The translations under genes were made by a program, and so were the position numbers. The notes beneath the pieces are model-generated. The model worked only from the letters and a program-made list of their open reading frames with translations. It did no database searches and was not told the origin of the DNA. From the NCBI GenBank assembly GCA_945861225.1, contig CAMATU010000004.1, positions 1 to 48,004 of the forward strand: DNA of 48,004 nucleotides. The letters run 5' to 3'. This document shows positions 29,769 to 38,004 of the stretch, one piece after another; the stretch's first letter is position 1, and the number at the start of each line of letters is the position of its first letter. This stretch comes from Klebsiella pneumoniae (GTDB taxonomy: Bacteria; Pseudomonadota; Gammaproteobacteria; Ga0077536).

Positions 29769-30422
29769 ATGTCTCCGCGGCGTCGGGATATTCGCGCACA
29801 GCGCATGCAGATCGCGCAACTGGCGGCGCGCCTGCTGGTTGAAGGATCAACACACAGCTTCGGCACTGCCAAACGCAAGGCGGCCGCTGCAATGGCAGTG
29901 ACTGCGAACGAAGATTTGCCGGACAACCTTACGTTGCTCGCCGCCGTTATCGACTATCAACAGCTTTTTGATCGTTCCGCACTGGCGCTGCGCAATGAAC
30001 GTCTGCGACGCGCGGCGCTCAGCGCAATGCACTTTCTGCAGAATTTCGCGCCCCGCCTGCATGGCGCATGCCTATATGGCACCACGTTCCGCTACTCAGC
30101 GGTTGACTTGCATCTTTTCGAAGACGAAGTCGAGCAGGTTACCCGCCACCTAATCAATCATCGCGTTCAATATCAACTCGGCGACGCCTTGCACAGTGTC
30201 GGCAAACAGGCGCCGACGAGATTTCCGACCTTTGCATTGCACCGTGAAGGAGTCGACTTTGAACTCACATTGCTACCGCGCGCGCGCTTCAAGCAGCCGT
30301 TAATTAATCCACTAAACGCCGCACCTTATCGGTATCTCGACGCTGCGCAACTCGGGGCCCTGCTCACGCAGAATCCCGGTGGCTATTGCTTGGAAGGCCT
30401 GCATCTAGACCGGCTTGAGTAA
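29769..30422 (+). CDS. Conserved protein of unknown function, possibly nucleotidyltransferase-like
   Basis: This 217-residue basic protein has an N-terminal helical part rich in Arg/Ala (RMQIAQLAARLLVEG and AKRKAAAAMAV), a middle with LRRAALSAMHFLQNFAPRLHGACLYGT, and a C-terminal alpha/beta part with VDLHLFEDEVEQVTRHL. The pattern LxGxxxxGT...D(L)HLF resembles proteins annotated as putative nucleotidyltransferases in beta- and gammaproteobacteria. The usual GS-x(n)-DxD active site is not clear, so I do not assign an activity. ATG 29769 follows ponA by 17 nt and the stop is 6 nt before priA, suggesting co-transcription. No membrane segments are seen. Confidence 0.75.
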   Translation: MSPRRRDIRAQRMQIAQLAARLLVEGSTHSFGTAKRKAAAAMAVTANEDLPDNLTLLAAVIDYQQLFDRSALALRNERLRRAALSAMHFLQNFAPRLHGACLYGTTFRYSAVDLHLFEDEVEQVTRHLINHRVQYQLGDALHSVGKQAPTRFPTFALHREGVDFELTLLPRARFKQPLINPLNAAPYRYLDAAQLGALLTQNPGGYCLEGLHLDRLE

Positions 30423-30428
30423 GGGCCC

Positions 30429-32642
30429 GTGAAGCGCGTGCCGCAACATTTTCTGAAGGTCGCCGTTTTTGCGCCACTGCGTGCGCTCTTCGACTATCAC
30501 TGCCCCCCTCAGCGCGCGCAAGCGGAAGTCGTAGGTTGTCGGGTTATGGTGCCGTTCGGGCGCGGCGCAAGGGTGGGAATCGTGGTCGCAGTTACGAGCA
30601 CCAGCACGATTCCGCCTACGAAAATGAAGAACGTGATCGAGTTCCTCGATGACACACCACTGATCGAGCGCGCGCTGCTCGATTTCGCGACTTGGGCCGT
30701 TGACTACTACCACTGCCCGCCCGGCGATGTCTTCGAGGCTTTGTTATCGACCGAGCTGCGGCATGGCAAGCCCTTGCGCGAAATGCAAATTGCCACTTGG
30801 GAAATCACTGACGCTGGCCGGGCTGTGCTCAGCAATGTCCCTGCGCCGGGCCCGCGCCAGCGCGAAATTTTGTGCTTGACTGCACAGCACTCACGCTCGC
30901 GGGACGAGCTTTTTGCGGCGGGGGTCACCACGCTGCGGGTCGTCTCCGATTGCGTGCGACGTGGCTGGTTACGCACGGCCTCGGCAGTCGCCGAGACGAC
31001 GACACCTGCCATCCGCGAGGAACGCTTTCTCACCCTTAACGCAGATCAAGCCACCGCCATTGGCATCCTCCGCACAGGGACCGGCTACCGCACGTGCGTC
31101 CTGCATGGAATTACTGGCAGCGGAAAGACTGAAATTTACTTGCATCTGGTGCGTGACGTGCTGCAGCGAGCGGGTCAGGCGCTCATCCTGATTCCCGAAA
31201 TCGGGCTCACCGAGCAATTGGTAAAGCGCTTTGAAGAACGCTTTGGCGCAGCCGTCGCCGTCATTCATTCTGGCCTGAGCGAACGCGCGCGCGCGACTGT
31301 CTGGCAACGCTGTCGCGCACAGGAAATTCGAGTCTTGGTCGGGACCCGTTCTGCAATCTGGATGCCGTTGCCCAATTTGCAGCTCATCGTCGTCGATGAA
31401 GAACATGACGCATCCTTCAAGCAACAGGAGGGCATACGCTATTCGGCACGCGATCTCGCGGTGGCGCGCGCGCATCGCCAAGGCATTCTGATCGTCTTAG
31501 GCTCCGCGACACCGTCCCTGGAATCTCTTGCGAACTGTACCCGCGGCAAGTACCAGTACGTCGAAATATTGACCCGAGCGCGGGGTGCCGCGCTGCCACG
31601 AATCCAGGTCCTTGACGTGCGCGGTCTGACCCTCGAGGCAGGCTTGAGCGAGCCCCTCCAACAGGCCATCAGGGATGGTGCCGCACGGGGCGAGCAGAGC
31701 TTGCTGTTTCTAAATCGGCGTGGCTTCGCACCAATTGTGCTATGCCATCATTGTGGCTGGATTGCGAGTTGTTCGCGCTGCGATGCGCGCCTCGTGTTGC
31801 ACGCGGAACACCAGCGTCTGCGGTGCCATCATTGCGGCGCCGAGCGCAAGGTCAACGCAGAATTTCCTGAACATCCGTGCGGCGAACTCACGGAGTACGC
31901 CAGTCTCGGGGTTGGCACTGAGCAGCTGGAGCGTGCGTTTCCGAAGCTTTTTCCAGGGTTGCGGGCGATCCGCATTGATCGCGATTCGGTCAGTCGCAAA
32001 GGTCAACTCGAAGAGGCTTTCAGGAAGGTGACCGCAGGTGAAGTTGATATCCTGGTGGGCACTCAGATGATCGCTAAAGGTCACGATTTTTCGAATGTGA
32101 CTTTGGTCGGCATCGTCGATGGCGATAGCGGTTTGCTCGCAACGGACTTTCGTGCAGAGGAACGCTTCGTCCAACTTGTACTGCAGGTGGCGGGGCGCGC
32201 CGGCCGCGGAGAGCGCCGCGGCACGGTGCTAATCCAAAGCCATCATCCGCAACATTCAGTGTTCAATTTTTTGTGCCGCGGCAGTTATCGTGACTTCGCG
32301 CAGCACGCGTTGCAGGAACGCGCGGCTGCAGAGTTGCCACCCCATACCTCTCTCGTGTTGCTGCGCGCAGAAGCGACTGAGCGGACGCTACCGTTGCGTT
32401 TCCTGAATCAGCTGGCAGCGGCCCTAAAGCGGACACTGCCCGCGACAGTCTCCATTGGGGGGCCCGTGCCTGCCTTGATGGAGCGCAGAATTGGTAAATT
32501 TCGCGCCAATCTGTTGTTGACTGCCGAAGATCGTGCGGTCCTTGCCAGTGCGATTCGCCAACTACTCGCCCAGATCGAGAGGATGCCGCTCGCCAATAAG
32601 ATACGCTGGACCTTGGATGTTGATGCGCAGGAAATTTCCTGA
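30429..32642 (+). CDS. priA: Primosomal protein N' (replication restart helicase)
   Basis: PriA binds repaired forks and reloads the replisome through PriB/DnaT-type partners and DnaB. The 737 residues contain the N-terminal fork-binding domain, Walker A GITGSGKTEIYL (about residue 225), DEEH with the KQQEG aromatic-rich loop region, and later helicase motifs LVGTQMIAKGHDF and LQVAGRAGRGERRG. The zinc-binding insert (about residues 437-482) has CHHCGWIASCSRC and CHHCGAER. Its fourth Cys pair, normally CPxCG, reads FPEHPCG, losing one expected Cys. The start is GTG 30429. Confidence 0.95.
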   Translation: MKRVPQHFLKVAVFAPLRALFDYHCPPQRAQAEVVGCRVMVPFGRGARVGIVVAVTSTSTIPPTKMKNVIEFLDDTPLIERALLDFATWAVDYYHCPPGDVFEALLSTELRHGKPLREMQIATWEITDAGRAVLSNVPAPGPRQREILCLTAQHSRSRDELFAAGVTTLRVVSDCVRRGWLRTASAVAETTTPAIREERFLTLNADQATAIGILRTGTGYRTCVLHGITGSGKTEIYLHLVRDVLQRAGQALILIPEIGLTEQLVKRFEERFGAAVAVIHSGLSERARATVWQRCRAQEIRVLVGTRSAIWMPLPNLQLIVVDEEHDASFKQQEGIRYSARDLAVARAHRQGILIVLGSATPSLESLANCTRGKYQYVEILTRARGAALPRIQVLDVRGLTLEAGLSEPLQQAIRDGAARGEQSLLFLNRRGFAPIVLCHHCGWIASCSRCDARLVLHAEHQRLRCHHCGAERKVNAEFPEHPCGELTEYASLGVGTEQLERAFPKLFPGLRAIRIDRDSVSRKGQLEEAFRKVTAGEVDILVGTQMIAKGHDFSNVTLVGIVDGDSGLLATDFRAEERFVQLVLQVAGRAGRGERRGTVLIQSHHPQHSVFNFLCRGSYRDFAQHALQERAAAELPPHTSLVLLRAEATERTLPLRFLNQLAAALKRTLPATVSIGGPVPALMERRIGKFRANLLLTAEDRAVLASAIRQLLAQIERMPLANKIRWTLDVDAQEIS

Positions 32643-32785
32643 CTGCGAAAACCGCCAAATAGGCGCCCGCTATTGGCAAGCCGGGATTTCAGTAAAACGA
32701 AAACGCTGCTAGTGTTCGGCCCCCAGCTTGAGCGCCTCTAGATTCGTTAATCAAGGATGACGGCGCTAGCCCATAGCTTGCCAAG

Positions 32786-34552
32786 ATGAGTGACATGACC
32801 TTGAAGGAATTTTTGAAATCGCGCGTCGCGCAGGCCTTACTCCAGCTTGCCGAGCGCGGCGGACTTGCGCTTCCTGAGCCCTTGCCGAACATCACGATTG
32901 AACCACCGCGGCATGCAGCCCATGGGGATTACAGCTGTAACATCGGCATGTTGCTGGCGAAGGCCTGTCGCAAGTCGCCACTCGCGATTGCAGAGATGAT
33001 CAGCGCCGAGCTTGCCCCTGACGCGCGGCTGGAAAAAGTCACTACGCTGGCGCCTGGATTCATAAATTTTCATTTACGCCAAACGGCCATATTTCAGATC
33101 GTCGAATCCCTACTGCAGGATCCCGCCAGTTGCGGCCGTTCGCTGCGTGGCGCGGGACAGCGCATCCTGTTGGAATTCGTCTCCGCCAACCCCACTGGTC
33201 CATTGCATGTGGGACATGGGCGCGGCGCAGCGTATGGCGCTGGGCTCGCGAACCTACTGCGCGCTGCCGGATATGAGGTGGTGACCGAATACTACGTCAA
33301 CGATGCCGGACGCCAGATGGACATTCTGGCTTTGAGCGTTTGGCTACGCTATCTGGAAGGTACTGGGCGCACGCTGGACTTTCCAAGTAACGGCTACCGT
33401 GGCGAATACATCCGCCAGATTGCGGCCGATATCGAAGCGCACTATGGCCGCCGCCTGGTGCCTGCGAGCGGCGATGTACTGCCCGCTTTCGCGGCCCTGA
33501 CGGAAGACGAGGCAGTGTTAGACGCCCGCATTGCACATTGCCGTGAAATCCTTGGTGACACCGACTACCAATTGCTCCACAGCTTCGCCTGCGCGGCGAT
33601 CCTCAGCGAAATAAAGGACGATTTGCGCGCCTTCGGCGTCGAATTCGACCACTGGTATTCCGAGCGTTCACTGGTGACAGGCAAATTGCTCGAGGCTGCG
33701 ATGGAACGCTTACGGCGCACTGAATTTGTAGTGAAAAAGGGTGGCGCCGAATGGTTCCGATCAAGCGCTTTCGGGGATGAGAAGGATCGTGTGCTCATTC
33801 GCGAAAACGGCGCGCCAACCTACTTCGCGTCTGATGTGGCCTACCATTTGGATAAATTCGCGCGGGGTTTTACGCGAGCGGTGAACATCTGGGGCGCTGA
33901 TCATCACGGCTATATCCCGCGCGTGAAGGCGACTTTGCAAGCACTCGGGATAGATCCCGCGCGCCTCGAAATCTTGTTGGTGCAATTTGCCAGCTTGTTC
34001 CGTCACGGCCAGAAAGTGCAGATGTCGACGCGCTCTGGCGAATTCGTCACTTTGCGCGAGCTGATCGACGAAGTGGGGGTCGATGCGGCGCGCTACTTCT
34101 ACAGCGCTCGCCGCTCGGATCAACCTATGGAATTCGATCTGGATCTCGCCAAGGCTCAGAGCCAGGACAACCCGGTCTTCTATCTCCAATATGCCCATGC
34201 ACGAATTTGCAGTGTATTTCGGCAGGTTGCGCAGCGCGGTGATGCGCTCGACGCGCTGGCAGGCCTACCGCATCTGGCGAGTTTAACCGCTACACATGAG
34301 CATCAACTCGCGGCCCTTCTCGGACGCTATTCGGACGTGGTCGCGAGCGCTGCCGAGCAGCGCGAGCCCCATCTGGTCGCGAATTTCCTACGCGAAGTGG
34401 CGACCGAGTATCACGCGTTTTATAACCATCATAAAATTAATGTGGACGACACCCCACTCCGCCTGGCGCGGCTGGCGCTGTGCGCCGCGGTAAGACTCGT
34501 GCTGGCCAATGGCTTGGCGCTGCTGGGCGTCTCAGCACCGCAGGAAATGTAA
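32786..34552 (+). CDS. argS: Arginyl-tRNA synthetase
   Basis: ArgS charges tRNA-Arg. The 588-residue class I enzyme has an N-terminal additional domain (residues 1-115), the HIGH-equivalent HVGH in PTGPLHVGHGRGAAYG (about residue 133), the AxDxxYHLDK segment (FASDVAYHLDKFARG), and GADHHGYIPRVKA. A C-terminal anticodon-binding DALR domain runs from about residue 470. ATG 32786 is used; a second ATG at 32795 is possible. The 143 nt between priA and argS show no clear promoter or terminator. Confidence 0.96.
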   Translation: MSDMTLKEFLKSRVAQALLQLAERGGLALPEPLPNITIEPPRHAAHGDYSCNIGMLLAKACRKSPLAIAEMISAELAPDARLEKVTTLAPGFINFHLRQTAIFQIVESLLQDPASCGRSLRGAGQRILLEFVSANPTGPLHVGHGRGAAYGAGLANLLRAAGYEVVTEYYVNDAGRQMDILALSVWLRYLEGTGRTLDFPSNGYRGEYIRQIAADIEAHYGRRLVPASGDVLPAFAALTEDEAVLDARIAHCREILGDTDYQLLHSFACAAILSEIKDDLRAFGVEFDHWYSERSLVTGKLLEAAMERLRRTEFVVKKGGAEWFRSSAFGDEKDRVLIRENGAPTYFASDVAYHLDKFARGFTRAVNIWGADHHGYIPRVKATLQALGIDPARLEILLVQFASLFRHGQKVQMSTRSGEFVTLRELIDEVGVDAARYFYSARRSDQPMEFDLDLAKAQSQDNPVFYLQYAHARICSVFRQVAQRGDALDALAGLPHLASLTATHEHQLAALLGRYSDVVASAAEQREPHLVANFLREVATEYHAFYNHHKINVDDTPLRLARLALCAAVRLVLANGLALLGVSAPQEM

Positions 34553-34553
34553 T

Positions 34554-34694
34554 GGGCACCGCTATAAATTCGTTGAAGGCGCGCTGGCGGCGTTGCAACC
34601 GATCTCAAAATGCGCATTTACGCTATGTAAACTCCGCTTTTTCGCGCGCGTGCGCCTTGGCATCATCGCCTTGATCGAATTTATAGAGGTGCCC
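34554..34694. repeat. MITE-like inverted-repeat element filling the argS-SPOR gap
   Basis: The left end GGGCACCGCTATAAATTCG (34554-34572) and right end CGAATTTATAGAGGTGCCC (34676-34694) are inverted copies differing at one position. The match extends into AAGGCG further in. The centre holds another palindromic block, ATGCGCATTTACGCTATG then TAAACTCCGC (about 34614-34637). The element starts 1 nt after the argS stop and ends 2 nt before the next start codon, so the AGGT inside its right end is the only visible ribosome binding site for that gene. Similar CATTTAC-TAAACTCCGC blocks recur in gammaproteobacterial genomes in my recollection. Confidence 0.8.
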
Positions 34695-34696
34695 TA

Positions 34697-35302
34697 ATGG
34701 CACGTGATTACAAACGCGGTGTGAAACGGCCCGCGAACGAGCGGCCACCGGGTAGCTGGGTGTCCTTCCTGACCGGCCTTGCGATTGGGCTGTTCGGTAT
34801 GCTCGTTGGTTACCTTTGGATGCAGCAACCGAATCATCGGCCAACTTCTCCCGCCCAGCCGCCAGCGCACGAGAGCGAGCCAGCCGCGCCTCCCGAAGAA
34901 GTCGCGGCGGCGGCCCCCTTGGCCGCGGAGCAGCTCTCGCTGCCCAAATTCGACTTCTACAAAATTCTGCCCGAAATTGAAGTCAAGGTGCCGGAAGAAG
35001 ATCTCTCTGCAGTCCAGAATTCTGCCGCACCCGCCGACCAACCGACCGAGGCCGGCGCTGCGTATATGTTGCAGGTGGCGTCATTTCAGAACTTTGATGA
35101 CGCAGACCAATCGAAAGCACAACTCGCGTTGCAAGGGGTCCAGGCGACGATCCAACGCGTGGTGATTAACGGTCAGGACGTGTGGTACAGGGTCCATGTG
35201 GGCCCCTTTCCCAAGCTCATAGATGCACAGCGCAACCGTACAATGCTGGCGCAGCACGGGGTGAACGCCCTTGTTCTGAAACTCGGCGGCAGCGGAAATT
35301 GA
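34697..35302 (+). CDS. SPOR-domain membrane protein (FtsN-like)
   Basis: This 201-residue protein has a basic cytoplasmic N-terminus (MARDYKRGVKRPANERPP), one membrane helix (about residues 22-42) and an Ala/Pro/Glu-rich linker. A C-terminal SPOR domain (about residues 122-200) includes YMLQVASFQNFDDADQSKAQL and VWYRVHVGPFPKLIDAQRN. SPOR domains bind septal peptidoglycan lacking stem peptides. The layout and the position after argS fit an FtsN-type division protein, although the essential FtsN region is not verifiable by eye. The ribosome binding site is supplied by the inverted-repeat element upstream. Confidence 0.88.
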   Translation: MARDYKRGVKRPANERPPGSWVSFLTGLAIGLFGMLVGYLWMQQPNHRPTSPAQPPAHESEPAAPPEEVAAAAPLAAEQLSLPKFDFYKILPEIEVKVPEEDLSAVQNSAAPADQPTEAGAAYMLQVASFQNFDDADQSKAQLALQGVQATIQRVVINGQDVWYRVHVGPFPKLIDAQRNRTMLAQHGVNALVLKLGGSGN

Positions 35303-35353
35303 GTACGCGGTGCGCGCCTGTTATATCGGCCGGCGGCCAGCGGACGCGCTCGA

Positions 35354-35427
35354 TGGAGCGGGTGATGGGAATCGAACCCACGCTCTCAGCTTGGGAAGCT
35401 GATGTTCTGCCATTGAACTACACCCGC
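35354..35427 (-). tRNA. tRNA-Gly (anticodon CCC)
   Basis: The reverse complement is a 74-nt cloverleaf: acceptor GCGGGTG/CACCCGC, D arm TAGTTCAATGGCAGAAC, anticodon stem TCAGC/GCTGA around TTCCCAA (anticodon CCC, reading GGG), T arm GTGGGTTCGATTCCCAT, and encoded CCA after discriminator T. It closely resembles the E. coli tRNA-Gly(CCC). Confidence 0.96.
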
Positions 35428-35437
35428 AGCGTCAACC

Positions 35438-35465
35438 ATTTTAGTCGTTTGCCTGCGCCCGTCAA
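35438..35465 (-). promoter_or_regulatory. Sigma70 promoter of tRNA-Gly
   Basis: On the minus strand TTGACG (35460-35465) and TAAAAT (35438-35443) are spaced by 16 nt and end 10 nt before the tRNA 5' end. The two hexamers each match the consensus at five of six positions. No other gene on this strand could use it. I see no feature in 35466-35609. Confidence 0.7.
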
Positions 35466-35609
35466 AGCGCGCGCGGCGCGTCAATCGCGGCCTACTCGGC
35501 CAGGGCTTAGGCGTAGCCCTCGAATGATCACACTCGCCACTCACCGGCACCTTGACTTATAGTGACGTCGGTTGCCTCAACTCTCATTGCGCCGCCTTTA
35601 TAGATCAGC

Positions 35610-36017
35610 ATGGAATACACAGCGCCAAATTCTTCTACCCCTCTCGTGGTCGTCGTGGATGACAGTTCCGCCGTGCGGGTGTTTTTTGAAAAGGCGTTGG
35701 CGGACCTCACAGTTGACCTGCGTACCTTCGCGTCGGCGGAAACTGCGGCGCAATTTCTTGAAACCCGGCAACCCGCGCTCCTGTTCCTGGACATCATCAT
35801 GCCGGCCAAGGATGGCCTCACCTTCCTGCAGGAGCTCCGGCGCCAACCGTTGCATGAAGATACGCCGACCATCGTCATCAGTTCGAAGGACTACGCGCAG
35901 GATCGCGCGACTGCCCGCGAACTCGGCGTCGTGGAATTCGTGCCCAAACCGATGACCACCCGCCACATTGTCGAACTCATCTGCAAATACACCAGCGCGG
36001 AGCTGCCAGGCCTGTGA
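35610..36017 (+). CDS. Stand-alone response regulator (CheY-like receiver)
   Basis: This is a single receiver domain of 135 residues with no output domain. All phosphorylation residues are present: acidic pair Asp17-Asp18 in VVVVDDSSAV, phospho-acceptor Asp61 in LFLDIIMP, Ser91 in VISSKD, and Lys113 in FVPKPM. It should signal by protein contact, as CheY-type regulators do. No histidine kinase lies nearby. Its stop overlaps the GTG of the next gene (GTGA), so it is translated together with an MBL-fold hydrolase, its most likely functional partner. Confidence 0.9.
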   Translation: MEYTAPNSSTPLVVVVDDSSAVRVFFEKALADLTVDLRTFASAETAAQFLETRQPALLFLDIIMPAKDGLTFLQELRRQPLHEDTPTIVISSKDYAQDRATARELGVVEFVPKPMTTRHIVELICKYTSAELPGL

Positions 36018-36922
36018 ACGAGCCTTATCTTCGGTTCTGGGGTGTGCGCGGCTCCTATGCCGCGCCTCATCAGAGCCATCTCGGCGTTGGCGGCAACACT
36101 TCCTGCGTGGAAATCCGCGCGGGCGAGCATCTCCTGGTCTGCGATGGCGGGACTGGCATCATTCCGCTGGGTGAGCAGTTAATGGCAGCGGCAAAGATGC
36201 CGGAAACCTTGATCGTATTTACCCACTACCACTGGGATCACATCTGCGGTCTGCCGTTTTTTCAGCCGGCCTTTTCGCCACAGTGGAAAATCCGCTTCTT
36301 CGGACCTGGCCAGACCGCCAAAGATATCGAAACGCGGCTGTCTAATCAGATGAAATCGCCTTACTTTCCAGTTGAAATTGAGACTTGGATGGCGGCCATC
36401 GAGTATGTGGATGCGCTCGCCGGGCAGATCCAACATGGCCCATTCTCCCTCACATACCATAATGTGCATCACCCCGGCGTGACTTACGGTTACCGGATTG
36501 AAGTTGCCGGCAAGGTCATCGTGTATATGTCGGATAACGAAATAGACTTTCTGCGCTCCTCGATTGCGCGCCGCGCCGATGAGTTCAATGCCGATGAACA
36601 CCGCATGATTACACGGATGCAAAACGAGGAACGCGCGGCCGAATTGACGGCAATTCGGCGCGCCGACATCCTCATTCACGACGCGCAATACAGTCCGGAG
36701 GATTACGCGAAGAAGCGCGGCTGGGGCCACTCCTGTTATGTCGATGTGGTGAATTTCGCGATCGACGCCGAGGTAAAATCGCTCTACCTCTATCACCATG
36801 ATCCAACCTATGACGATGCGCGGGTGGCCGCCATTCATCGCGAATGCGAACAACTGGCGAGTGCGCGCGGCTCCCGCTTACAAATTCACGTGGCACGCGA
36901 GGGCAATGTCGTCCCACTGTGA
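36014..36922 (+). CDS. MBL-fold metallo-hydrolase
   Basis: This 302-residue cytoplasmic protein has the metallo-beta-lactamase fold. The HxHxDH metal motif is FTHYHWDHICG (His71, His73, Asp75, His76). A further His appears in YHNVHHPGV, an Asp in LIHDAQYSPEDY, and a last His near LYLYHHDPTYDD. The opening RFWGVRGSYAAP and GGNTSCVEI motifs are typical of the RNase Z/PhnP-like phosphodiesterase branch, so a cyclic or phosphodiester substrate is plausible but unproven. It starts at GTG 36014, coupled to the response regulator, and ends 8 nt before thiS. Confidence 0.88.
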   Translation: MNEPYLRFWGVRGSYAAPHQSHLGVGGNTSCVEIRAGEHLLVCDGGTGIIPLGEQLMAAAKMPETLIVFTHYHWDHICGLPFFQPAFSPQWKIRFFGPGQTAKDIETRLSNQMKSPYFPVEIETWMAAIEYVDALAGQIQHGPFSLTYHNVHHPGVTYGYRIEVAGKVIVYMSDNEIDFLRSSIARRADEFNADEHRMITRMQNEERAAELTAIRRADILIHDAQYSPEDYAKKRGWGHSCYVDVVNFAIDAEVKSLYLYHHDPTYDDARVAAIHRECEQLASARGSRLQIHVAREGNVVPL

Positions 36923-36930
36923 GGGTTGCC

Positions 36931-37128
36931 ATGCAGATTCTGATAAACGGCGAACCGAGCCTATTGCTACAGCCAATATCGATTGCAGCGTTACTCGAAC
37001 AGCTCGCGGTGCACGGACGACTCGCGGTCGAAGTGAATGGCGAAATCGTGCCGCGCAGCCAGTTTGGCGCGTACCATTTGCAGCCCAACGACACGGTCGA
37101 AATTGTGAAGGCGATTGGTGGCGGCTAA
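36931..37128 (+). CDS. thiS: Sulfur-carrier protein ThiS
   Basis: ThiS is the ubiquitin-fold protein whose C-terminal thiocarboxylate donates sulfur to the thiazole ring of thiamine. The 65 residues start MQILINGEP and end AIGGG, giving the essential C-terminal Gly-Gly. VEVNGEIVPRSQF and DTVEIVKAI are the conserved blocks. ATG 36931 follows GAGGG by 5 nt; a longer frame reaching into the upstream gene is not needed. thiG follows after 50 nt. Confidence 0.93.
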   Translation: MQILINGEPSLLLQPISIAALLEQLAVHGRLAVEVNGEIVPRSQFGAYHLQPNDTVEIVKAIGGG

Positions 37129-37178
37129 ATCCAACAGCCTGTGCCAATTGCTCGGCATCAACCCGTTAATATGTACTT

Positions 37179-37994
37179 ATGACGCAAATTTCACCGCCAC
37201 AAAACCCAGGTCAGACCGATCCGCTAATCATCGCGGGCGTCAGTTATGCCTCTCGGCTGATGGTCGGTACCGGCAAATACCGCGATTTCGAGCAGACGCG
37301 CGCCGCGATCGAGGCCAGTGGCGCGCAAATCGTTACCGTCGCCATTCGTCGCACCAACCTCGGTCAGCGCGCGGGCGAGCCCAATCTGCTCGACTATCTC
37401 ACGCCTGATCGCTACACCATTCTGCCCAATACGGCGGGCTGCTACGACGTGGACAGTGCAGTGCGAACTTGTCGGCTGGCGCGCGAGCTGCTCGACGGCC
37501 ACCGCCTGGTCAAGCTGGAAGTATTGGGCGACCAGAAAACGCTTTATCCGAATATGGTGGAGACCCTGCGCGCAGCCGAGATCCTCTGCGGCGAGGGCTT
37601 CGAGGTAATGGTTTACACCACCGACGATCCGATTGCGGCACGCCGCCTGGAAGAAATCGGGTGCGTCGCAATTATGCCGCTGGCAGCCCCAATCGGTTCC
37701 GGATTGGGCTTGCAGAATCGTTTCACCATCCGAGAAATTGTTGAAACAATTAAAGTTCCGGTGATCGTCGATGCCGGTGTCGGCACCGCATCCGATGCCA
37801 GCATCGCGATGGAGCTCGGCTGCGCTGGCGTACTCATGAACACCGCCATCGCCGAAGCGCGCGATCCGATCCAAATGGCGATGGCGATGCGGCACGCGGT
37901 CATCGCGGGACGCCTGGCCTATGGCGCCGGACGCATGCCGCGACGGACCCACGCTTCAGCGTCCTCACCGCTGGATGGGACTTTTTTCAGCTGA
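37179..37994 (+). CDS. thiG: Thiazole synthase
   Basis: ThiG builds the thiazole phosphate from DXP, ThiS-thiocarboxylate and dehydroglycine. The 271-residue TIM barrel has the Schiff-base Lys in LVKLEVLGD (around residue 111), the phosphate-binding GSGLGL and [18 protein letters not shown] regions, and [11 protein letters not shown]. The thiO/thiH genes that make the glycine imine and the adenylating thiF are not in this window. Position between thiS and trmB is the common gammaproteobacterial arrangement. Confidence 0.96.
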   Translation: MTQISPPQNPGQTDPLIIAGVSYASRLMVGTGKYRDFEQTRAAIEASGAQIVTVAIRRTNLGQRAGEPNLLDYLTPDRYTILPNTAGCYDVDSAVRTCRLARELLDGHRLVKLEVLGDQKTLYPNMVETLRAAEILCGEGFEVMVYTTDDPIAARRLEEIGCVAIMPLAAPIGSGLGLQNRFTIREIVETIKVPVIVDAGVGTASDASIAMELGCAGVLMNTAIAEARDPIQMAMAMRHAVIAGRLAYGAGRMPRRTHASASSPLDGTFFS

Positions 37995-38004
37995 AATTTT
38001 TGTG

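Noticed and set aside
36179..37952. Long minus-strand frames opposite the MBL hydrolase and thiG
   Set aside because: The plus-strand genes carry catalytic motifs; the antisense frames show none.
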